Below the pieces are notes generated by a model. That model was not told the origin of the DNA. It saw nothing but the letters and a program-made list of their open reading frames with translations, and searched no databases. A DNA stretch of 64,000 bases, from positions 20,868,660 to 20,932,659 of the forward strand of contig NC_087069.1 of NCBI RefSeq assembly GCF_963678635.1, read 5' to 3'. The DNA is from Symsagittifera roscoffensis (lineage: Eukaryota > Xenacoelomorpha > Acoela > Convolutidae). The position numbers and the translations under genes are program-made. Shown here in pieces: positions 60,201 through 64,000 of this stretch (position 1 is its first letter; every line of letters begins with the position of its first letter).

Positions 60201-63200
60201 TAAAAGAGTAACATCTTTGAAAGGGGTGAGTGTGTTCTTATCGTCCCCGGCCTTGCTTCTCGTCTCACATTAGATGTGAAAGTTTTAAAGATGCGACTAA
60301 AACTCCGCAGAAGGTAAAAAAACACCCGCATTTAAGAAAAGTGAAAACAAATCGCTTATAATGGATTTTTGTGGTCTATAATCTTGTGAATATAATCGAT
60401 TCCCATGTTACTTTCAGACACCAAAATTGGACTAAAAATTGGAACAAAAATGGGGCCAAAACGAAAAGCATTATATTTCATTTTGAATCCATTGTAATGG
60501 ATTTTATAATAAGTAGGAAATCACATTAATATGGATTTTTTTCCACTTTACTTTTGTTTCGCGCATTGTGCAAAATCACATTAAAAGTAGAAAATCACAT
60601 TAAAATGGATTTTTTCTACTTTGTTTTTCGCGCGTTGTGCAAAAAAGCCTTTCCCAGCTCAATAGAATTTACTCGCCTATTTTTTTACCCACAAAATGTG
60701 CTGCTTCCTCTGATCAGGAGGCACAATAATTGCTATATAAAAACTGATATCGAAAAAAAATACAGAAATTTGTTGCCTAAATAGCAATTTTAAACAAGTG
60801 AAAGATTAATATCTTTAAAAGGGGTGAGTGTGTTCATATCGTCCCCGGCGTTGCTTCTCGTCTCACATTAGATGTGAACTTTTCAAAGATGCGACTAAAT
60901 CTCCACAGAGGGTAACAAAATGTGCTGCTCACCCACGAAATGTGCTGCTTCCTCTGATTAGGAGGCACATTAATTGCTACATAAAAACTGACATAGAAAG
61001 AAAATACAGAAATTTGTTGCTTCAATAGGAATTTTAAACAAGTAAAAGAGTAACATCTTTGAAAGGGATGAGTTTGTTCTTATCGTCCCCGGCCTTGCTT
61101 CTCGTCTCACATTAGATGTGAAAGTTTTAAAGATGCGACTAAATCTCCGCATAAGGTAAAAAAACAACCGCGTTTAAGAAAATTGAAAACAAATTGATTA
61201 TAATGGATTTTCGTGGTCTATAATCTTGTGAATATAATCGATTCCCACGTTACTTTCAGACACCAAAATTGGACTAAAAATGGGAACAAAAATGGAGCCA
61301 AAACGAAAAGCATTATAATTCATTTTGAACCCATTGTAATGTACTTTATAATAAGTAGGAAATCACATTAAATATGGATTTTTTTCCACTTTACTTTTAA
61401 TTCGCGCATTGTGCAAAATCACATTAAAAGTAGAAAACCACATTAAAATGGTTTTTTTTCCACTTTGTTTTTCGCGCATTGTGCAAAAAAGCCTTTCCCA
61501 GCTCAATAGAATTTACTCGCCTATTTTTTTACCCACAAAATAGGCTGCTTCCTCTGATCAGGAGGCACATTAATTGCTATATAAAAACTGATATCGAAAG
61601 AAAATACAGAAATTTGTTGCCTAAATAGCAATTTTAAACAAGTGAAAGATTAATATCTTTAAAAGAGGTGAGTGTGTTCATATCGTCCCCGGCGTTGCTT
61701 CTCGTCTCACATTAGATGTGAAACTTTCAAAGATGCGACTAAATCTCCACAGAGGGTAACAAAATGTGCTGCTCACCCACAAAATGTGCTGCTTCCTCTG
61801 ATTAGGAGGCACATTAATTGCTATATAAAAACTGACATAGAAAGAAAATACAGAAATTTGTTGCTTCAATAGGACTTTTAAACAAGTAAAAGAGTAACAT
61901 CTTTGAAAGGGATGAATGTGTTCTTATCGTCCCCGGCGTTGCTTCTCGTCTCACTTTAGATGTGAAACTTTCAAAGATGCGACTAAATCTCCACAGAGGG
62001 TAACAAAAACACCCGCATTTAAGAAAAAAGAAAACCAATCGATTATAATGGATTTTCATGGTATATATTGTTGTAAATATAATCGATTCATCCCTTTTAA
62101 GAAATTAACATCTTTGAAAGGGGTGAGTGTGTTCTTATCGTCCCCGGCCTTGCTTCTCGTCTCACATTAGTTGTGAAAGTTTTAAAGATGCGACTAAATC
62201 TCCGCAGAAGGTAAAAAAACACCCGCATTTAAGAAAAGTGAAAACAAATCGATTATAATGGATTTTCGTGGTCTATAATCTTGTAAAAATAATCGATTCC
62301 CATCTTACTTTCAGACACCAAAATTGGACTAAAAATGGGAACAAAAATGGGGCCAAAACGAAAAGCATTATAATTCTTTTTGAATCCATTGTAATGGACT
62401 TTATAATAAGTAGGAAATCACATTAAAAAGGATTTTTTTTCCACTTTATTTTTGTTTCGCGCGTTGTGCAAAAAAAGCTTTTCCCAGCTCAACAGAATTT
62501 ACTCGCCTAATTTTTTACCCACAAAATGTGCTGCTTCCTCTGATCAGGAGGCACATTAATTGCTATATAAAACTGATATCGAAAGAAAATACAGAAATTT
62601 GTTGCCTAAATAGCAATTTTAAACAAGTGAAAGATTAGCATCTGTTAAAGGGGTGAGAATGTTCATATCGTACCCCGCATTGCTTCTCGTCTCACATTAG
62701 GTGTGAAAGTTTTAAAGATGCGACTAAATCTCCGCAGAAGGTAAAAAAACACCCGCATTTAAGAAAAGTGAAAACAAATCGATTATAATGGATTTTCGTG
62801 GTCTATAATCTTGTAAAAATAATCGATTCCCATGTTTTTTTTCAGGCACCAAAATTGGACTAAAAATGGGAACAAAAATGGGGCCAAAACGAAAAGCATT
62901 ATAATTCATTTTGAATCCATTGTAATGGACTTTATAATAAGTAGGAAATCACATTAATTTGGATTTTTTTCCACTTTACTTTTGTTTCGCGCATTGTGCG
63001 AAATCACATTAAAACGGATTTTTTTCCTCTTTGTTTTTCGCGCGTTGTGCAAAAAAGCCTTTCCCAGCTCAATAGAATTTACTCGCCTATTTTTTTACCC
63101 ACAAAATGTGCTGCTTCCTCTGATCAGGAGGCACAATAATTGCTATATAAAAACTGACATTGAAAGAAAATACAGAAATTTGTTGCTTCAACAGGAATTT

Positions 63201-64000
63201 TAAAGAAGTAAAAGAATAACATCTTTGAAAGGGGTGAGTGTGTTCTTATCGTCCCCGGCCTTGCTTCTCGTGTCACATTAGATGTGAAAGTTTTAAAGAT
63301 GCGACTAAATCTCCGCAGAAGGTAAAAAAACACCCGCATTTAAGAAAAGTGAAAACAAATCGATTATAATGGATTTTCGTCGTCTATAATCTTGTTAATA
63401 TAATCGATTCCCATGTTACTTTCAGACACCAAAATTGGACTAAAAATGGGAACAAAAATGGGGCCAAAACGAAAAGCATTATAATTCATTTTGAATCCAT
63501 TGTAATGGACTTTATATAATAAGTAGGAAATCACCTTAATATGGATTTTTTCCACTTTACTTTTGTTTCGCGCATTGTGCAAAATCACCCTAAAAGTGGA
63601 AAATCACATTAAAATGGATTTTTTCCACTTTGTTTTTCGCGCGTTGTGCAAAAAAGCCTTTCCCAGCTCAATTGAATTTACTCGCCTATTTTTTTACCCA
63701 CAAATTGTGCTGCTTCCTCTGACCAGGAGGCACATTAATTGCTATATAAAAACTGACATAGAAAGAAAATACAGAAATTTGTTACTTCAATCGGAATTTT
63801 AAACAAGTAAAAGAGTAACATCTTTGAAAGGGGTGAGTGTGTTCTTATCGTCCCCGGCCTTGCTTCTCGTCTCACATTAGATGTGAAAGTTTTTAAGTTG
63901 CGACTAAATCTCCGCAGAAGGTAAAAAACACCCGCTTTTAAGAAAAGTGAAAACAAATCGATTATAATGGATTTTCGTGGTCTATAATCTTGTTAATATA

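Larger units (their letters stand above)
23736..64000. repeat. Satellite array, about 600-bp unit built from A (210 bp) and B (390 bp)
   Basis: From AGCCTGTCCCAGCTCAATAG at 23,736 to the window end the sequence is one tandem array in a single orientation. The landmark GTGCTGCTTCCTCTGATCAG recurs roughly every 600 bases, with other steps of about 810 and 1,020. Those steps come from part A (about 210 bp, starting TAACATCTTTxAAAGGGGTG) being present once, twice or three times before part B. B itself holds a direct repeat of about 57-60 bp at 74-bp offset. I count about 60 landmark sites by eye. The array continues beyond the window. Confidence 0.95.
46541..64000. repeat. Higher-order repeat, copy 2 (cut by the window end)
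   Basis: It starts at the TTGCCTTAATAGC stretch, where left-flank sequence changes from the copy 1 end type (GCTATATAAAAACTGACATAG) to the copy 1 start type. It then follows copy 1 with rare single differences, for example CTCTGCGTTGTCACATT at 48,241 against CTCGTCTCACATT at the matching place. About 970 bases of the expected second copy lie beyond the window. Confidence 0.9.

Noticed and set aside
23736-64000. Dozens of open frames of 60-113 codons on both strands in the satellite
   Set aside because: The same short frames recur once per unit on both strands and overlap each other. They follow from the repeat itself and change with each small indel, so they are not genes.
23736-64000. CRISPR-like array or CENP-B box
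   Set aside because: Units are hundreds of bases long with no unique spacers, and no match to the CENP-B box pattern was noticed.
28108-64000. Pure assembly duplication as explanation for the 18-kb repeat
   Set aside because: Scattered single differences and bounded divergent patches between the copies argue against a simple duplicate, although only reads can exclude it.

Overview
The window looks like a piece of an AT-rich metazoan genome. A nematode is plausible because of compact AT-rich spacers, TTTCAG-type acceptor signals and a short 3' tail with AATAAA, but the species cannot be fixed from sequence alone. There are four zones.

Zone 1 (1-11,150) is a GC-richer coding island. It opens with the 3' end of a frame that resembles the C-terminal part of a macrodomain. 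A hairpin-bearing spacer follows, then a row of plus-strand open frames: a 199-codon frame with a coiled-coil tail, a 480-codon frame with a complete SGNH/GDSL-hydrolase signature, a 1,706-codon frame of unknown family with a weaker second SGNH-like block near its N-terminus, and a 448-codon frame of unknown family. About 1.6 kb of non-coding sequence with five clear inverted repeats closes the zone. The close packing, shared base composition and single orientation suggest one multi-gene element or cluster. I could not see a reverse transcriptase, transposase, capsid or polymerase, nor terminal repeats. This is the best candidate for an undescribed system.

Zone 2 (about 11,690-14,520) is an old, broken Ty3/Gypsy-type LTR element: the tail of pol with integrase, a low-complexity region, then a polypurine tract and the probable start of the 3' LTR.

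Zone 3 (about 14,520-23,735) is AT-rich and mostly non-coding. It holds a broken minus-strand coding remnant (about 19,275 down to 16,304, with an AATAAA signal behind it), a diverged tandem duplication inside that remnant, a CT microsatellite and a few weak open frames.

Zone 4 (23,736 to the right edge) is more than 40 kb of satellite DNA. The basic unit is about 600 bp and is built from a roughly 210-bp part A and a roughly 390-bp part B. A may occur once, twice or three times, which gives steps of about 600, 810 and 1,020 bp. On top of this lies a higher-order repeat: 28,108-46,540 is repeated almost letter for letter from 46,541 to the window end, at an offset of about 18,433-18,435 bp, with a few divergent patches that look like gene conversion. 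Each unit carries several inverted repeats, a TATA-like box, and donor-like and acceptor-like splice signals in a fixed order. The many short open frames in this zone are by-products of the repeat and are not listed as genes.
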